Shown piece after piece: positions 41,191 through 49,746 of a stretch of DNA of 64,000 nucleotides. The translations under genes and the position numbers were made by a program. The notes under the pieces were generated by a model. The model was given only the letters and a program-made list of their open reading frames with translations, was not told where the DNA came from and ran no database searches. Numbering within the stretch: the stretch's first letter is position 1; each line of letters begins with the position of its first letter. The stretch covers positions 868,001-932,000 of the forward strand of contig NZ_LT607734.1 in the NCBI RefSeq assembly GCF_900095285.1, given 5' to 3'. This DNA comes from Fusobacterium gastrosuis. Lineage in GTDB: Bacteria > Fusobacteriota > Fusobacteriia > Fusobacteriales > Fusobacteriaceae.

Positions 41191-41667
41191 ATGAAGAAAA
41201 CAAATGCAATAAGAGAACTGGAACAGAATAAAATTGAACATATAATAAGAGAATATGAAGTTGATGAAAATAATTTGGATGCACTAAGTGTTGCCATAAA
41301 AACAAATGAAGATGTAACTAGAGTTTTTAAAACTTTAGTTTTATTGAATGAAAAAAAAGAAATGTTAGTGGCATGTATTCCAGGAATTGAAAAAATAGAT
41401 TTGAAAAAATTAGCTAAGGTTTCAAATAGTAAAAAAGTTGAGATGTTAGCCATGAAAGATTTATTACCAATGACAGGTTATATAAGAGGTGGATGTTCAC
41501 CAGTAGGGATAAAAAAGAAACATAGAGCTTTCATTCATAACTCTGTTTTTGATAATGAAAAAATTTTGATAAGTGGAGGACTAAGAGGAGTTCAGATAGA
41601 AATAAAACCTAAATTACTAGTTGAATATTTGGGAATGATAGTTGGAGATATAATTGAAAGTATTTGA
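41191..41667 (+). CDS. ybaK: Cys-tRNA(Pro)/Cys-tRNA(Cys) deacylase, YbaK/EbsC family
   Basis: A 158-residue editing enzyme of the YbaK type that clears Cys mischarged on tRNA-Pro. The family features are TNAIRELEQNKIEH at the start, FKTLVLLNEKKEMLVACIPG (with the catalytic-pocket Lys) and the YIRGGCSPVGIKKKHRAFI segment. It is single-domain and free-standing. GGAAAAGAAAAA precedes the start. Confidence 0.92.
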   Translation: MKKTNAIRELEQNKIEHIIREYEVDENNLDALSVAIKTNEDVTRVFKTLVLLNEKKEMLVACIPGIEKIDLKKLAKVSNSKKVEMLAMKDLLPMTGYIRGGCSPVGIKKKHRAFIHNSVFDNEKILISGGLRGVQIEIKPKLLVEYLGMIVGDIIESI

Positions 41668-41782
41668 TAAAATATTTATCTTTTGGCTAAGAAATAAGTC
41701 AAAATATAAAAGATAATTTGAAAATATAGAAATAATATATAAATTATGTTAAAATAAACGATAAATTATGGAAGAGTTGAAG

Positions 41783-42730
41783 ATGGAAAATATAAAAAAT
41801 TTTTTTGAATTTGAGGTAAATGAAGAATATAATCAGGTGCGTTTAGATAAATTTATCAGTTCTCAAGTTGATGAAGCTACGAGATCTTATATTGAGAAAC
41901 TTATAGATGAAAATTATGTTTTATTAAATTCAAAAGTTTGTAATAAAAATGGGAAAAAAATAAAAGTCGGGGATAAAATTTTAGTAAATATACCAGAGGA
42001 TGAAGATGTAGATATTCTTCCAGAAAATATAGAGTTAAAAATAGTTTTTGAGAACGATGATTTTATTTTAATAAATAAAAAATATGATATGGTTGTTCAT
42101 CCTGCTTATGGAAATTACACAGGAACACTTGTAAACGCTTTAATGTATTACACAGAGAATTTATCTTCTGTCAATGGTAAAATAAGGCCAGGAATTGTTC
42201 ATAGATTAGATAAAGACACAAGCGGACTTATTTTGGTTGCTAAAAATAATAATTCTCATGCTAAATTGGCAACAATGTTTGTTGATAAAACTATACATAA
42301 AACTTATTTATGTATAGTTAAAGGAAATTTCTCTAGTGAAAATCTTCAAGGAAGAATAGAAAACTTAATAGGAAGAGATGTAAAAGATAGGAAAAAAATG
42401 GCTATTGTCGAAAAAAATGGGAAAATAGCAATTTCCAACTATAAAGTGATACAACAAGTTGAAGGCTACTCTTTGGTTGAAGTAGCAATAGAAACAGGGC
42501 GTACGCATCAAATAAGAGTTCATATGAAGAGTATAAATCATCCTATATTGGGAGATACAGTATATGGAAGTGCTGATAAAAATGCAAAAAGACAGATGTT
42601 ACATGCATATAAATTAGATTTTAAAAATCCGATTGACAATAAGGAATATAATTTTACAGCTCCTTTATTTGATGATTTTATAGATATAGCAAAAAAATTA
42701 AAATTTGATATAGAAGATTATAAAAAATAG
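41783..42730 (+). CDS. RluD-family large-subunit rRNA pseudouridine synthase
   Basis: A 315-residue protein with an N-terminal S4 RNA-binding domain (about residues 12-75, VRLDKFISSQVDEATRSYIEK) and a RluA-type catalytic domain. The active Asp lies in HRLDKDTSGLILVAK (about residues 150-165); GRTHQIRVHMKSINHPILGD is the second conserved block. It makes pseudouridine in 23S rRNA, probably at the helix 69 positions handled by RluD. ATG 41783 has GGAAGAG 6 bases upstream; ATG 41768 has no ribosome binding site. Confidence 0.9.
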   Translation: MENIKNFFEFEVNEEYNQVRLDKFISSQVDEATRSYIEKLIDENYVLLNSKVCNKNGKKIKVGDKILVNIPEDEDVDILPENIELKIVFENDDFILINKKYDMVVHPAYGNYTGTLVNALMYYTENLSSVNGKIRPGIVHRLDKDTSGLILVAKNNNSHAKLATMFVDKTIHKTYLCIVKGNFSSENLQGRIENLIGRDVKDRKKMAIVEKNGKIAISNYKVIQQVEGYSLVEVAIETGRTHQIRVHMKSINHPILGDTVYGSADKNAKRQMLHAYKLDFKNPIDNKEYNFTAPLFDDFIDIAKKLKFDIEDYKK

Positions 42731-42741
42731 GAGAAATAAAG

Positions 42742-43353
42742 ATGAGTAATAATTCTTTATATTTATTTGATTTAGATTTTAAAGAAGTTATCGGCGTAGA
42801 TGAGGCTGGAAGAGGACCTCTTGCAGGACCAGTAGTTGCAGCTGCAGTAAAATTAAAAAAATATTCTGAAGCTTTAGATGAAATAAATGACTCTAAAAAA
42901 TTAACTGAAAAAAAAAGAGAAAAGTTGTATGATATTATAGTAGAAAATTTTGAGATTGGAGTTGGAGTAGTTAGTGCTATTGAAATTGATGAAGTAAATA
43001 TATTGAATGCAACATTTCTAGCAATGAGAAAAGCTTTATGTGAATTACAAGATAAACTAAAAGACTATGAGCAAAATATAGTTTTAGTTGATGGAAATTT
43101 TAAAATAAGAGAATATAAAGGAGAACAAGTTCCTATTGTAAAAGGAGATGCAAAAAGTTTATCAATAGCTGCAGCTTCAATAATCGCAAAAGTTACCAGA
43201 GATAGAATGATGAGAGAATTAGATAAAGTATACCCTAATTATGATTTTTCAAAACATAAAGGTTATGGGACAAAAAAACATGTTGAAGTTTTAAAGAAAA
43301 TGGGTCCAATTAAAGGTATACATAGAAATTCTTTTTTGGGTAAAATATTATGA
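42742..43353 (+). CDS. rnhB: Ribonuclease HII
   Basis: A 203-residue RNase HII that cuts at ribonucleotides embedded in DNA and removes RNA primers. The metal-binding core reads VIGVDEAGRGPLAGPVVAAA (residues 16-35; Asp and Glu of DEAG), with further Asp residues in LVDGNFKI and KGDAKSLSIAAASIIAKVTRD. Start 11 bases after the pseudouridine synthase stop; it overlaps the next gene by four bases (ATGA). Confidence 0.95.
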   Translation: MSNNSLYLFDLDFKEVIGVDEAGRGPLAGPVVAAAVKLKKYSEALDEINDSKKLTEKKREKLYDIIVENFEIGVGVVSAIEIDEVNILNATFLAMRKALCELQDKLKDYEQNIVLVDGNFKIREYKGEQVPIVKGDAKSLSIAAASIIAKVTRDRMMRELDKVYPNYDFSKHKGYGTKKHVEVLKKMGPIKGIHRNSFLGKIL

Positions 43354-43709
43354 ATAATAGAGAAATAGGTAACTTTTTTGAAGAAAAAAGTTGTGAGTTA
43401 TTAAAAAAGGAAGGCTATAATATTCTTGAAAGAAATTATCAAAATAGATACGGAGAAATAGATATAATAGCTGAAAAAAATCATGAGATAATTTTTGTAG
43501 AAGTGAAATACAGAAAAAGTAAAAAATTTGGTTATGGTTATGAGGCTATTAATAAAAAGAAATTAACAAAAATATTCAACTTAGCTCAAATTTATATACA
43601 ACTAAAAAAATATACAGAGCATAGAGTTAGATTTGATTGTATGAGTTATTTAGGTGAGGAACTTGAGTGGATAAAAAATATAGTTTGGGGTGATGAGATT
43701 GGATTTTAG
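43350..43709 (+). CDS. yraN: YraN/UPF0102 family nuclease-fold protein
   Basis: A 119-residue protein of UPF0102, a small restriction-endonuclease-like fold. The signature is YGEIDIIAEKNHEIIFVEVKYR followed by Gly-Tyr rich GYGYEAINKKK; the Asp-(X)-E-V-K acidic pair is intact, suggesting nuclease or Holliday-junction-linked activity, not proven. It is often found beside rnhB as here. Overlaps rnhB by four bases and the following zinc ribbon gene by about 17. Confidence 0.9.
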   Translation: MNNREIGNFFEEKSCELLKKEGYNILERNYQNRYGEIDIIAEKNHEIIFVEVKYRKSKKFGYGYEAINKKKLTKIFNLAQIYIQLKKYTEHRVRFDCMSYLGEELEWIKNIVWGDEIGF

Positions 43710-43920
43710 ATGTCCTAAATGTGGTTGTAGAAATCATGAAGAAAAAAGTATCATATTACCTGAAAAAAAGAATAAATTTATGAAAGTTGAATTAAATATG
43801 TATTATGCCAAAACTTGTTTGGAATGTGGTTATACTGAATTTTATCTTGCAAAAATAATAGATGAAGATAAAGAAAAAGGAAGATGCCATGGAAATATCA
43901 AGTGTGAGGGAAGTTTTTAG
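43693..43920 (+). CDS. Small zinc ribbon protein
   Basis: A 75-residue protein with two CxxC knuckles: CPKCGC near the start and CLECGY in the middle (about 30 residues apart), together a zinc ribbon as in nucleic-acid-binding small proteins of the DUF2082/GTF-like type. A function has not been assigned. Several overlapping starts are possible (GTG 43690, ATG 43693, TTG 43699); ATG is chosen by default. It overlaps yraN and comF, so it is translated as part of the same message. Confidence 0.72.
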   Translation: MRLDFRCPKCGCRNHEEKSIILPEKKNKFMKVELNMYYAKTCLECGYTEFYLAKIIDEDKEKGRCHGNIKCEGSF

Positions 43921-44542
43921 AAAGATTTTACGGAATATATTTTTTGATAGTAGATGCAGTCTGTGCAAATCAAATATAGATAGAGCAACCTTTTTGTGCA
44001 GTCATTGCTTGGAGAATCTAAAAAAAGAAGCATATTTAAAAAATATTGAAAATTATTATTATGTTTTTTATTATGATGAAAAAATTAGAGAATTAATTGC
44101 CGATTATAAATTAAGAAACAGAAAAGCTTTGGGCATAGATTTAGCATATTTGATCAGAAAAAGTTTAGAAAAACTTATAAAAGAAGAGCAAATAGATGTC
44201 ATAATTCCAGTACCAATCAGTAAGAATAGAGAAAAAGAACGAGGTTTTAATCAAGTAGAGTATATTTTAGACATTTTAAAAATAGAATATTTAAAAATTG
44301 TGAGAATAAAGAATACAAAGCATATGTATTCGATGAAAGATTATAACAAAAGAAGAAAAAATGTAGAACAGGCATTTTTAAGTGAATTAGATTTATCAAA
44401 TAAAAGAGTATTACTTGTGGATGATATTGTGACAAGTGGAGCAACAATCAATGCAATAAGTGAAGAATTAAATAAAAGAAATAAAAATATTGATATAAAA
44501 ATATTTTCAATAGCTATTTCTAGAAAATATATAGCAAAGTAG
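43889..44542 (+). CDS. comF: ComF family phosphoribosyltransferase-like protein
   Basis: A 217-residue protein of the ComF family. N-terminal zinc finger cysteines CSLCKSN and FLCSHC (about residues 24-45) are followed by a type I PRTase domain with the PRPP loop VLLVDDIVTSGATINA near residue 175 and the IPVPISKNREKERGFNQ segment. ComF acts with a helicase in DNA uptake in competent bacteria, though many non-competent species keep it. AAGGAAG lies upstream of ATG 43889, preferred over 43862. The window also holds a ComEC core gene at 1.9 kb. Confidence 0.88.
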   Translation: MEISSVREVFRKILRNIFFDSRCSLCKSNIDRATFLCSHCLENLKKEAYLKNIENYYYVFYYDEKIRELIADYKLRNRKALGIDLAYLIRKSLEKLIKEEQIDVIIPVPISKNREKERGFNQVEYILDILKIEYLKIVRIKNTKHMYSMKDYNKRRKNVEQAFLSELDLSNKRVLLVDDIVTSGATINAISEELNKRNKNIDIKIFSIAISRKYIAK

Positions 44543-44550
44543 GTGATATA

Positions 44551-45156
44551 GTGGAAATATATATAGATAATGAAAAAATAGAGCTAGGAAAGAAAAATAG
44601 AAAAAATTTTGAAAAAATAATAAAAGCTATTACAAAAAGATTGGAACAAAATGAAAAAATAATAAGAAATATCTATATAAATGGGAATATTCTGGAAGAA
44701 AGTACAATAATAGATATGACTGAGCCAAATATATTAGAAGTTGAAACAAAATCTTATGTTGATTTAATTATAGAATCTTTATCAAATTGTAAGAATTATA
44801 TAGAAACTTTTTTTGAAATAATGGCTTATCTTAATTTTAAAATAGAAAGTAATCAAAAAATATTGAAAGAAGATATAGATGAATTTCATAGTTTTTTAAT
44901 GTGGTTTGAGGATTTATTATCCTTAATGGAAGAAACATATTCTTTTGGTGAAAATAGATTATTTTTTGATTTGATTGAGGATATAAATAATAAATTACAA
45001 GTGTTAACAGATAAAAGAAAGAAAAAGGCATATGTAGAGTATATCAATATATTAGAAACGGAAATTTCTGAAATATTAGATGAATTCTATAATAATGTAG
45101 ATATCTATTATCAAATGATTTTGGAAGAAGAAAAAAAGAAAAAATTAGTATCATAG
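44551..45156 (+). CDS. Hypothetical protein, helical and acidic
   Basis: A 201-residue protein I do not recognise. It has no signal peptide or membrane segment, begins with a short beta-like stretch (MEIYIDNEKIELGKKNRK) reminiscent of a small ubiquitin-like fold, and the remaining 140 residues are helical with many Lys and Glu. GTG start with AGGTG upstream. It is the last gene of the rnhB-yraN-zinc ribbon-comF run and is followed by tpiA after 17 bases, so expression with these is likely. Confidence 0.6.
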   Translation: MEIYIDNEKIELGKKNRKNFEKIIKAITKRLEQNEKIIRNIYINGNILEESTIIDMTEPNILEVETKSYVDLIIESLSNCKNYIETFFEIMAYLNFKIESNQKILKEDIDEFHSFLMWFEDLLSLMEETYSFGENRLFFDLIEDINNKLQVLTDKRKKKAYVEYINILETEISEILDEFYNNVDIYYQMILEEEKKKKLVS

Positions 45157-45173
45157 AAAATTTAGGAGGAAAA

Positions 45174-45929
45174 ATGAGAAAAATAGTTATAGCTGGAAAT
45201 TGGAAAATGTATAAAACTAATCAAGAAGCAGTACAGGTTTTGACAGAGTTAAAGAGATTAACAAAGGATGTAAAAGGAGTTGATATTGTCATAGGGGCTC
45301 CATTTACAGCTTTATCAGACGCTATTAAGGTGGTAGAAGGATCAAATATTAAAATTGCAGCAGAAAATGTATATCCTAAATCTGAAGGAGCATTTACTGG
45401 AGAAATTTCTCCAACAATGTTAAAGTCTATAGGAGTTAGTCATGTGATAATTGGTCATTCAGAAAGAAGAGAAATTTTCAAAGAAACAGATGAATTTATA
45501 AATGAAAAAGTGAAAGCAGTTTTAGCTGAAGGGCTTACACCTATATTTTGTATAGGGGAAAAATTAGAAGAAAGAGAAAATGGAAAAACTGTTGAAGTAA
45601 ATGAAAGACAAGTTAGAAAAGGGCTAAAGGATTTAACAAGAGAGGATGCAAGAAAGGTAATAGTTGCATATGAACCAGTATGGGCAATAGGAACTGGAAA
45701 GACTGCAACTCCTGAAATGGCTCAAGAAACACATAAAGAAATAAGAAATGTATTAGCTGATATGTTTGGTATTGATGTAGCAAATGATATGACAATTCAA
45801 TATGGTGGATCAATGAAACCTGAAAATGCAAAAGATTTATTAGGGCAGGCCGATATAGATGGAGGACTTGTAGGAGGAGCATCCCTAAAAGCAGAATCTT
45901 TCTTTGAAATAATTAAAGCAGGTGTATAA
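45174..45929 (+). CDS. tpiA: Triosephosphate isomerase
   Basis: A 251-residue glycolytic TIM barrel interconverting dihydroxyacetone phosphate and glyceraldehyde 3-phosphate. The catalytic residues are Lys11 (NWKMYKT), His95 (IIGHSERRE) and Glu167 (AYEPVWAIGTGKTA); the flexible phosphate loop follows. AGGAGGAAAA precedes the start. Terminated by a bidirectional hairpin facing uppP. Confidence 0.97.
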   Translation: MRKIVIAGNWKMYKTNQEAVQVLTELKRLTKDVKGVDIVIGAPFTALSDAIKVVEGSNIKIAAENVYPKSEGAFTGEISPTMLKSIGVSHVIIGHSERREIFKETDEFINEKVKAVLAEGLTPIFCIGEKLEERENGKTVEVNERQVRKGLKDLTREDARKVIVAYEPVWAIGTGKTATPEMAQETHKEIRNVLADMFGIDVANDMTIQYGGSMKPENAKDLLGQADIDGGLVGGASLKAESFFEIIKAGV

Positions 45930-45944
45930 AAATAATATAAAATA

Positions 45945-45985
45945 AAAATAGGGCTGCTGTTTAAAATATAGCAGTCCTATTTTTA
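45945..45985. terminator. Bidirectional terminator between tpiA and uppP
   Basis: AAAATAGGGCTGCT pairs with AGCAGTCCTATTTT (one G-T pair) around an A/T loop; T-rich tail on both strands. Confidence 0.86.
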
Positions 45986-46004
45986 TGGAGTTATCTTTAG
46001 TTTT

Positions 46005-46823
46005 TTAAAATAAAAATGAAACTAAAATTAAAATTCCCAATATAATTCTATAAATTCCAAAAAATATAAAATCTTTTTTCTTTATAAAGGTCATAAGCCA
46101 TTTTATAACGATATATGCAACTACAAAAGATAAAAAAGTTCCTAAAGCAATATAAAACCACTCTTGACCTGAGAAATTAAAGCCACTTTTTAAAAGTTTT
46201 AAAAGAGTTGCCCCCAACATAGTTGGGATTGCTAAATAGAATGAAAATTCTGCAGCCAAAGGTCTTGAAAGACCTAATAATAAAGCTCCGATAATAGTAG
46301 CACCAGATCTAGAAGTTCCAGGTATCATAGCCAAACATTGAAAAAAACCTATTATAAAAGCTGTTCTATATTTTAATCTGGGAAAAGTATTTATTTTAGC
46401 AGATTTGCCTTCAGTTTTATTTTTCTTTTCAATAAAAATTAAAATTAAGCCATAGAATATTAGGGTAATAGCAATGACCAAGACATTATCCATAAAATAT
46501 TCATCAATAATATCATCTAATAGAAGACCTATGATAGCCGCTGGAAAAGCTCCTACGACAATTTTAAGCCACAATCTAAATCTTAAAACGAACTGTTCTT
46601 TTGTTTCCACAAATGGAGAAATATCTTTCCAAAAATAGATAACAACGGCTAAAATTGCTCCAAGTTGAACAATTACTAAAAAATTGCTCATGAAAACTTT
46701 TGAGAAAATATCTTTTCCTATAAATTGTTCAACTAAAATCATATGCCCGGTACTGCTTATTGGTAAAAATTCAGTAATACCTTCAACAATAGCAAGTATT
46801 ATAACAAGTAAAAGAGGTGTCAT
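46005..46823 (-). CDS. uppP: Undecaprenyl-diphosphatase
   Basis: A 272-residue integral membrane phosphatase (UppP/BacA) that recycles the undecaprenyl carrier lipid for peptidoglycan and LPS. Signatures: EGITEFLPISSTGHM near residues 14-28 and IPGTSRSGATI in the middle (the catalytic Ser/Arg region). High expression gives bacitracin resistance. It begins 9 bases after hldD on the minus strand and ends at a shared terminator with tpiA. Confidence 0.96.
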   Translation of the reverse strand: MTPLLLVIILAIVEGITEFLPISSTGHMILVEQFIGKDIFSKVFMSNFLVIVQLGAILAVVIYFWKDISPFVETKEQFVLRFRLWLKIVVGAFPAAIIGLLLDDIIDEYFMDNVLVIAITLIFYGLILIFIEKKNKTEGKSAKINTFPRLKYRTAFIIGFFQCLAMIPGTSRSGATIIGALLLGLSRPLAAEFSFYLAIPTMLGATLLKLLKSGFNFSGQEWFYIALGTFLSFVVAYIVIKWLMTFIKKKDFIFFGIYRIILGILILVSFLF

Positions 46824-46832
46824 TTTAACCTC

Positions 46833-47831
46833 CTATAAATATGAATCTTCTTGAGAAAGATAGTTTTCGACATAGTCTTTAACTCCATCTTCTAAAGAAG
46901 TCATTTCTTTTGTGTAGCCAATGGCTTTTAATTTTTCAACTTTAGCTTCAGTAAAATATTGGTATCTACCTCTTAAGTCTTTTGGCATAGGAATAAGCTC
47001 TACCACTTTATCTTGCTCTAAGTTAGGATTTCTAGAGGCAGCTTTCATTGTTGCCATGGATAAGTCTAAGAATGATCTAGCTTTTCCAGTCCCAATATTG
47101 AATATTCCTGAATCAACATCATGAGTTAGCATAAAATATATAATATCAACAACATCTTTTACATAAACAAAATCTCTAAGTTGTTCTCCATCTTTAAATC
47201 CTTCCTTATGTGATTTAAAAAGTTTTACATAACCATCTTCTTTAAATTGATTAAAAGTATGAAAAACCATAGATGCCATACGACCTTTATGATATTCTTG
47301 AGGTCCATAAACATTAAAAAACTTTAAGCCATTCCATTGTTTAGGCTTTTTTTCTTGTTTAAAAACCCAGTCATCAAAAATCTTCTTAGAGTAACCATAT
47401 TTGTTTAAAGGTCTTAATTTTTGTAATTCTTTTGGAGCTACTTCATCATTGTATCCAAGTTCTCCCATACCGTAAGTTGCAGCAGAAGAGGCATAGATAT
47501 ATTTTAAACTTCTTTCAACACAGAAATTCCATAAAAATTTAGAATATCCATAGTTGTTATCCATTAAGTAATCACCATCAGTTTCAGTAGTGGCAGAGCA
47601 TGCTCCCATATGTATAACAGCAGTAATTTTTTTTGCATTTTCTTCAATGCTTAGCCATTCTTTCAAATTATCTCTGTCAACCCAGTCAGCATATTCTCTT
47701 TTTCTTATATTCAACCATTTCTCTTCATTTCTCAATTTATCAACGATAAGTATATTTTTCTCTCCCATCTCATTTAATTTCCAGATGAAAGCACTTCCAA
47801 TCATACCTGCTCCACCAGTTACTATTATCAT
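46833..47831 (-). CDS. hldD: ADP-L-glycero-D-manno-heptose 6-epimerase
   Basis: A 332-residue NADP-dependent SDR epimerase for the heptose of the LPS inner core. The Rossmann motif GGAGMIGS is at residues 6-13, the SSAATYG and YGYSK (Tyr-Lys catalytic pair) follow, and VIHMGACSATTETDG is typical of HldD. Its presence shows that the organism makes heptose-containing LPS. It lies between the PHP-domain gene and uppP on the minus strand, with short gaps of about 10 bases. Confidence 0.95.
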   Translation of the reverse strand: MIIVTGGAGMIGSAFIWKLNEMGEKNILIVDKLRNEEKWLNIRKREYADWVDRDNLKEWLSIEENAKKITAVIHMGACSATTETDGDYLMDNNYGYSKFLWNFCVERSLKYIYASSAATYGMGELGYNDEVAPKELQKLRPLNKYGYSKKIFDDWVFKQEKKPKQWNGLKFFNVYGPQEYHKGRMASMVFHTFNQFKEDGYVKLFKSHKEGFKDGEQLRDFVYVKDVVDIIYFMLTHDVDSGIFNIGTGKARSFLDLSMATMKAASRNPNLEQDKVVELIPMPKDLRGRYQYFTEAKVEKLKAIGYTKEMTSLEDGVKDYVENYLSQEDSYL

Positions 47832-47842
47832 AAAATTTCCTC

Positions 47843-48664
47843 CTAAAATTTTTTTATTTTTTCAAATTGCTCATAGCTTAAGCCTGCATCTCCAAGAGAT
47901 AAATGTATTCTATTATCACCATGAAAATCAGAGCCGCCTGTTATAAATAAATCAAATTTTTTAGCCCAAGATTTATATTTTCTTTTTTCATCATAACTAA
48001 ATGAAGAATATTCTGCTTCAATTCCATCTAACCCATAATTTTTCAGTTTTTTTATTAAATCTAAAATAAAATTTTCATCTTTAGAAATGAATTTTGGATG
48101 AGCAAGAGATGAGAAAGCTCCATTTTCTTTTAAATATTGAACAACAGTTTCAGGAGAACAATTTATTCTAGGTTCATAAGCCAATCCATTTTTTCCTAAA
48201 AATTTTTCAAATGCTTCATCAATGTCTTTACAATAATTTTTCCTAACAAGTGCGTTAGCAAAATGAACTCTACCTAAAATATTTCCATCACTTTCTTTTT
48301 CTACATCTTCAATACTAATCATTATATCATTTTTATTTAGCTTCTCAATAATTTTTTTATTTCTCGTATCTCTACTCTTTAAAAGTTCTTGAATTCTATT
48401 TATAAAAATTTTATCGTTTAAATTAAGAAAATATCCTAATATATGAACTTCATTGCCAAAACTAGAGCAAGAAAATTCAATACCATTAACAAATTCTAAA
48501 TTATATAATTTAGCATAGTGTTGTGCTTCTTTTAACCCATCAATATTATCATGGTCAGTTAGTGCAATAGCCTTTAAATTCTTTTGTACTGCCATTTGAA
48601 CAATTTCTTTGGGAGAAAAAGTTCCATCAGAGGCAGTACTATGTATATGTAAATCAACTTCCAT
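47843..48664 (-). CDS. PHP-domain phosphoesterase (TrpH/RnmM-like)
   Basis: A 273-residue PHP-domain protein, metal-dependent phosphoesterase. Motif 1 is VDLHIHSTASDGTFSPKE (residues 3-20), then ALTDHDNIDGL and VNGIEFSCSS; C-terminal GGSDFHGDNR supplies further His and Asp ligands. Related enzymes act on 3',5'-bisphosphate nucleotides or trim RNA 5' ends. It starts with ATGGAAGTT behind AAGGAG and leads the PHP-hldD-uppP minus-strand operon. Confidence 0.88.
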   Translation of the reverse strand: MEVDLHIHSTASDGTFSPKEIVQMAVQKNLKAIALTDHDNIDGLKEAQHYAKLYNLEFVNGIEFSCSSFGNEVHILGYFLNLNDKIFINRIQELLKSRDTRNKKIIEKLNKNDIMISIEDVEKESDGNILGRVHFANALVRKNYCKDIDEAFEKFLGKNGLAYEPRINCSPETVVQYLKENGAFSSLAHPKFISKDENFILDLIKKLKNYGLDGIEAEYSSFSYDEKRKYKSWAKKFDLFITGGSDFHGDNRIHLSLGDAGLSYEQFEKIKKF

Positions 48665-48759
48665 TCAAACTCCTTATTCAAATTTTATGTTCATGAGAAC
48701 ATATTTTTTATTTCCAATATTCATTTTAAAGTAAAATTATAATTTTTTATTCTATAGGA

Positions 48760-48852
48760 AAGTATAAATTTAATGTATTTCAATTTTATAGAAAAGGTGT
48801 AAGCCCTGAATCTTAGAGGTAGCATTAATCAACCAATGAAGTCGGCTTTTTT
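48760..48852 (+). repeat. Interspersed intergenic element, copy 1
   Basis: Begins with AGTATAAATTTAATGTATTT (48761-48780), also found exactly at 53544-53563. Both copies continue with a related AGAAA(A/G)(A/G)GT...TAAG(C/T)C segment and end in a T run. Here AAGCC (48801-48805) can pair with GGCTT (48844-48848) in front of TTTTT, so the element may end as a terminator-like or structured RNA. Confidence 0.55.
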
Positions 48853-48916
48853 ATAAAAATATATATTACATACTAGCATAAAAAATAAAAAAAATAAAAT
48901 TTTTTAAAATAAAGTA

Positions 48917-48945
48917 TTGACATTTTTTCAGTAGTATAGTATCAT
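48917..48945 (+). promoter_or_regulatory. Promoter of tRNA-Met
   Basis: TTGACA (48917-48922) and TATCAT (48940-48945) separated by 17 bases, 11 bases before the tRNA. Confidence 0.72.
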
Positions 48946-48956
48946 TATTTTGCTGT

Positions 48957-49033
48957 GCCTAGGTAGCTCAGTTGGCTAGAGCATACGGTTCATACCCGTA
49001 CGGTCGATGGTTCGAATCCATTCCTAGGCACCA
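48957..49033 (+). tRNA. tRNA-Met (anticodon CAT), elongator type
   Basis: Acceptor GCCTAGG pairs with CCTAGGC, D stem GCTC/GAGC, anticodon stem TACGG/CCGTA with loop TTCATAC (anticodon CAT), T arm GATGG-TTCGAAT-CCATT (one G-T pair), and encoded ACCA end. The first pair G-C rules out the C1-A72 mismatch of initiator tRNA. The Ile-CAT (lysidine) type is a less likely alternative; the arm sequence resembles elongator Met. Confidence 0.92.
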
Positions 49034-49123
49034 TTTATTTTAATAATAAAGGGAAGATAAGATTTTCTCTTTTTTTTATTTTATATGAAAGTATAAATTA
49101 CAACATTATATATAAATAAAAAA

Positions 49124-49159
49124 AACTGCACTCTTAATTTTAAATCTAAGAATGCAGTT
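49124..49159 (-). terminator. Terminator after cysE
   Basis: AACTGCA-CTCTTA (from 49124) pairs with TAAGAA-TGCAGTT (to 49159). On the minus strand the hairpin is followed by a T-rich run, so it ends cysK-cysE transcription. Confidence 0.75.
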
Positions 49160-49167
49160 ATATAGAA

Positions 49168-49716
49168 TTATAAAGCCCAAGCATAATAGTCTTTTGTAAA
49201 ATTAGTAATTATCTTTTTTGAAATAATTTTAGCAGGACTACCGACAGCAATGGAAAAGTCAGGAATATCTTTTAAAACAACCGAATTAGCTCCAACTTTA
49301 ACATTATTACCTATGGTGATATCTCCCAATATTTTTGCTCCAGCACCAATCATTACATTATCTTTAATAGTGGGGTGTCTTTTTATTTTATTTGAATTTA
49401 TTCCACCTAAAGTAACTCCATGAAAAATGACACAATCGTTACCAATAATTGCAGTTTCTCCAATAACTATCCCCATTCCATGATCAAAAAATATTCTTTT
49501 TCCTAGTGTTGCACCGGGATGAATTTCAATACCTGTTAAAAATCTTGATATTTGAGAAATTAATCTTGCAAGAAAAAAGAATTTTTTTATATATAGAAAA
49601 TGTGCTAGTCTATGGAAAATTACTGCATATAGTGAAGCATAAAGTATGACTTCATATTTACTTTTAATAGCAGGATCCCTTTTTAAAATATTTTTTATTT
49701 CTTCTTTTAGCCACAT
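49168..49716 (-). CDS. cysE: Serine O-acetyltransferase
   Basis: A 182-residue left-handed beta-helix acetyltransferase, making O-acetylserine for cysteine synthesis. It is the short form without the long N-terminal domain. Signatures are [28 protein letters not shown] (catalytic His and Asp), [18 protein letters not shown] and [17 protein letters not shown] 49716 has AAAGGAAATTTT in front; TTG 49731 overlaps that site. Lies 30 bases downstream of cysK, with which it forms the cysteine synthase complex. Confidence 0.93.
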   Translation of the reverse strand: MWLKEEIKNILKRDPAIKSKYEVILYASLYAVIFHRLAHFLYIKKFFFLARLISQISRFLTGIEIHPGATLGKRIFFDHGMGIVIGETAIIGNDCVIFHGVTLGGINSNKIKRHPTIKDNVMIGAGAKILGDITIGNNVKVGANSVVLKDIPDFSIAVGSPAKIISKKIITNFTKDYYAWAL

Positions 49717-49746
49717 AAAATTTCCTTTCAAAGCAATGTTTAAAAA

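Larger units (their letters stand above)
48665..48956 (+). other. Intergenic region with repeat element and tRNA promoter
   Basis: About 290 bases with no gene. It holds a moderately G/C-rich element (48760-48852) and the promoter for tRNA-Met at 48917-48945; the rest is A/T-rich. Confidence 0.7.
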
